Assembly: GCA_014382645.1 (NCBI GenBank)
Contig: JACNJI010000487.1
Coordinates: 1-9,113, forward strand
Direction of reading: 5' to 3'
DNA: 9,113 bases
DNA from: Verrucomicrobiota bacterium
GTDB taxonomy: Bacteria > Verrucomicrobiota > Verrucomicrobiia > Opitutales > Seribacteraceae
The position numbers and the translations under genes were made by a program. Positions 7,584-9,113 of this stretch are shown piece after piece. The first letter of the stretch is position 1. Every line of letters starts with the position of its first letter. The notes below the pieces were generated by a model. The model had not been told where the DNA came from. It saw nothing but the letters and a program-made list of their open reading frames with translations, and did no database searches.

Positions 7584-8582
7584 ATGGATCCGTTAGCGCA
7601 AGGACTTGCAGGAGCCGCTTTGGCATCGATCTGTATCCGAAAACAGGAGAACACTCGTCTTGCACTTGGCGTTGGTTTCTTGGCAGGACTTGCTGCCGAC
7701 TTAGATATTTTTATCCGCTCGAGCGAAGATCCTCTCCTTCATCTTGAGTTTCATCGTCAATTTACGCATTCGCTTTTGTTCATTCCTTTGGGCGGACTTC
7801 TGGTTGCCTTATTCCTGTGGCCATTTCTTAGGCGCAAGGGCACCTTTTTCAATATCTGGACGTTTTCCACATTAGGGTACGGGACACACGGTTTGATCGA
7901 TGCATGCACCAGTTATGGCACTTACCTTTTTTGGCCCTTCTCTTACACTCGTGTAGCATGGAACAACGTTTCCATTATCGACCCCGTCTTTAGCCTCGGT
8001 GTTCTCCTTTTTCTTTCCCTCGCTTTTTTTCGACGAAAACCTCGATTGGCTCATTACGGTTTTGCCTTTGGCATCGTTTGGTTGCTTTTTGGGGTGATCC
8101 AACGGGAACGAGCCGGAAGCGTTGCTCGCGGTGTGGCAGAGGGTAGGGGGCATGAAGTCGAACGACTTGTCGTAAAGCCAACCATATTCAACAACCTACT
8201 TTGGCGTTCAACCTATTTGTCCGTCGAACGCATTTACGCCGATGCGATTCGCCTGCACCTTTTCTCCGAGCCGACCATCCACCAAGGCGGTTCCGTTCCT
8301 TTACTCGATTTCGACACACTTGCCTCAGTCTACGGTACGGATTCTCGCGCCTACAGAGATACTCTACGTTTTACTCATTTTTCCGACGGTTTTGTCGCCC
8401 GAAAACCCAGCGACCCCAACGTCATCGGCGACTTTCGCTACTCCCTCCTTCCAAATACGTTGGATCCGGTTTGGGGAATCCGAATCGATCCCGCCCACCC
8501 GAACGGGGGTACGTCGTTTGAAAATTTCCGCCAAGTCGACTCGGCTACATGGAATGCTTTTCTAGAGATGCTTTTGGATTAA
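7584..8582 (+). CDS. YdjM-family membrane-bound metal-dependent hydrolase
   Basis: Protein of 332 residues of the YdjM/LexA-binding inner-membrane hydrolase family. Seen: N-terminal MDPLAQGLAGAALA (1-14); AADLDIF (37-43) giving Asp ligands; HRQFTHSL (57-64); HGLIDACTSYGT (102-113); WNNVSIIDP (126-134). These His/Asp clusters are the likely metal site. Hydrophobic segments lie near 28-45, 63-80, 93-115, 133-149 and 157-172, so the protein is in the inner membrane. From about residue 175 to 332 there is a soluble C-terminal domain (WRSTYLSVERIYADAIRL, VYGTDSRAYRDT, FRYSLLPN, WGIRIDP), which I recognise as the longer family form but whose function I do not know. ATG 7584 is preceded by AGGT at 7572-7575. 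It follows the lipid-kinase gene by 37 bases. The substrate is unknown; a lipid or cell-envelope compound is possible from context only. Confidence 0.87.
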   Translation: MDPLAQGLAGAALASICIRKQENTRLALGVGFLAGLAADLDIFIRSSEDPLLHLEFHRQFTHSLLFIPLGGLLVALFLWPFLRRKGTFFNIWTFSTLGYGTHGLIDACTSYGTYLFWPFSYTRVAWNNVSIIDPVFSLGVLLFLSLAFFRRKPRLAHYGFAFGIVWLLFGVIQRERAGSVARGVAEGRGHEVERLVVKPTIFNNLLWRSTYLSVERIYADAIRLHLFSEPTIHQGGSVPLLDFDTLASVYGTDSRAYRDTLRFTHFSDGFVARKPSDPNVIGDFRYSLLPNTLDPVWGIRIDPAHPNGGTSFENFRQVDSATWNAFLEMLLD

Positions 8583-8600
8583 ACAGTGGAGCTGTCCTAG

Positions 8601-9068
8601 CTAAGACTACTATTAAAGAACCCTACCCTTAAACCAAAGGCTGAAAATTCTGGAAAAGGTGGCGGGAAGCCAAAATCAGAAAAAGAATCGGCCCCTCGCC
8701 TGAACCATAAGTTTTTCGTTGGTATTCTCGACACTTTCGGGGAAGAGCATCCGGAATGCCTCACCGAGCCCGTACAAGCGGTCTGGTCAGAATTTGTAAC
8801 CCACCGCCAGGGGTTGGGATACGAAATGAAAGTTCGGGGCCAAGACGATCGCCTTGGGGGCGTCCTCAAGAAACTGCACAAGCTTTGTAGCGTGAGAAAC
8901 GAGTCCGCTCCCCATGCCGCCGAATTGCTTCGAGTGGCTTCGGAAATGAGGTGGATGACTGTATTTGAGGCCAAGTCGGAGGAAACGGCCGATTCCGTGG
9001 AGGAAAAGTATAGGGCCGACGTGGCTCGGAATTTCGGTTGGTGCAGGATATGGAAAGTCCTTAAGTAA
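8601..9068 (+). CDS. Hypothetical protein, start codon unresolved (possible start-codon loss)
   Basis: I do not recognise this protein. The frame is open for 155 codons from just after a TAG at 8598-8600 to TAA at 9066-9068. It reads like a real soluble protein: a Lys/Gly/Ser-rich, probably disordered N-terminal stretch (KNPTLKPKAENSGKGGGK), then HKFFVGILDTFGEEHPE, AVWSEFVTHRQGLGYEMKV, LGGVLKKLHKLC, SAPHAAELLRVASEMRW, and a charged helix ending RNFGWCRIWKVLK. The middle has an Asp/Glu/Lys and Ala/Val/Leu balance like the other genes. No ATG, GTG or TTG occurs in frame before TTG 8814, which would leave only 84 residues and cut off a protein-like section. TTA 8613, CTG 8700 and ATT 8724 are non-standard candidates. 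GTG 8586 after GGAG-like bases is in frame but stops at 8598. It shares the frame of the hydrolase upstream, separated by TAA 8580 and TAG 8598. It may be a decayed gene, a sequencing error or an unusual start. Confidence 0.55.
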   Translation, partial: LRLLLKNPTLKPKAENSGKGGGKPKSEKESAPRLNHKFFVGILDTFGEEHPECLTEPVQAVWSEFVTHRQGLGYEMKVRGQDDRLGGVLKKLHKLCSVRNESAPHAAELLRVASEMRWMTVFEAKSEETADSVEEKYRADVARNFGWCRIWKVLK

Positions 9069-9073
9069 TACCC

Positions 9074-9090
9074 GCCCTGCAGCACAGGGC
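9074..9090 (+). terminator. Short GC-rich hairpin after the last gene, possible terminator
   Basis: GCCCTG (9074-9079) and CAGGGC (9085-9090) form a perfect six-base-pair stem with the five-base loop CAGCA, six bases after the TAA stop at 9066-9068. No T-run follows (the next bases are CGAAGCGGC), so it does not meet the criteria of a classic intrinsic terminator on the plus strand. It may stabilise the 3' end of the transcript or aid Rho-dependent termination. Confidence 0.35.
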
Positions 9091-9113
9091 CGAAGCGGCA
9101 TGCGAACATTTGA

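Noticed and set aside
8597..9109. A 170-residue minus-strand frame with ATG start opposite the last hypothetical gene
   Set aside because: Its composition is rich in Ser, Phe, Arg, Pro and Trp with no recognisable motif, as expected of an antisense shadow. Its third codon positions coincide with those of the plus frame, so wobble bias cannot separate the two, but the plus-strand translation is far more protein-like. Some doubt remains because the minus frame has a proper ATG and the plus frame does not.
1..9113. CRISPR array, insertion sequence, phage, toxin-antitoxin or defence system
   Set aside because: No regularly spaced repeats, transposase motifs, terminal inverted repeats or nuclease/antitoxin gene pairs are visible; codon style is uniform across the window.

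Overview
This window reads as an ordinary, mid-GC chromosomal segment of a free-living Gram-negative bacterium. The topoisomerase IV pair has the sequence style seen in Bacteroidota and Verrucomicrobiota (ParE opening with [34 protein letters not shown], ParC YHPHGDASIGDAM), and the E1-like enzyme has the zinc-less TYRC form I recall from the same groups. A verrucomicrobial (Opitutae-like) source is my best guess. It is an inference from remembered family signatures, not a database match. There are no transposases, phage genes, CRISPR arrays, tRNAs or rRNAs.

Layout. (1) Bases 3-1667, plus strand: the 3' part of a ThiF/MoeB-type sulfur-carrier adenylyltransferase fused to a rhodanese domain, then nine bases later thiD. 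The pair suggests thiamine (HMP and thiazole) biosynthesis. (2) Bases 1636-2319, minus strand: an EI24/CysZ-like membrane protein converging on thiD, with overlapping 3' ends. (3) Bases 2320-2462: a divergent promoter region carrying a striking nested inverted repeat followed by a T-run. (4) Bases 2463-6838, plus strand: parE and parC, the two subunits of topoisomerase IV. ParC carries acidic low-complexity extensions at both ends. (5) Bases 6878-8582, plus strand: a CTP-dependent lipid kinase-like membrane protein (dolichol/phytol kinase family) and a YdjM-family membrane metal-dependent hydrolase, both closely spaced behind parC. (6) Bases 8601-9068, plus strand: a convincing coding frame with no usable start codon at its apparent N terminus, followed by a short GC-rich hairpin.

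The plus-strand genes from parE onward are separated by only about 37-41 bases and could be one transcription unit, joining chromosome decatenation with two envelope/lipid membrane enzymes; this is inference from spacing. I found no clear novel multi-gene system. The items most worth a second look are the start-less downstream gene, the nested palindrome upstream of parE, the doubly acidic ParC and the coordinated loss of zinc cysteines in the E1 enzyme.
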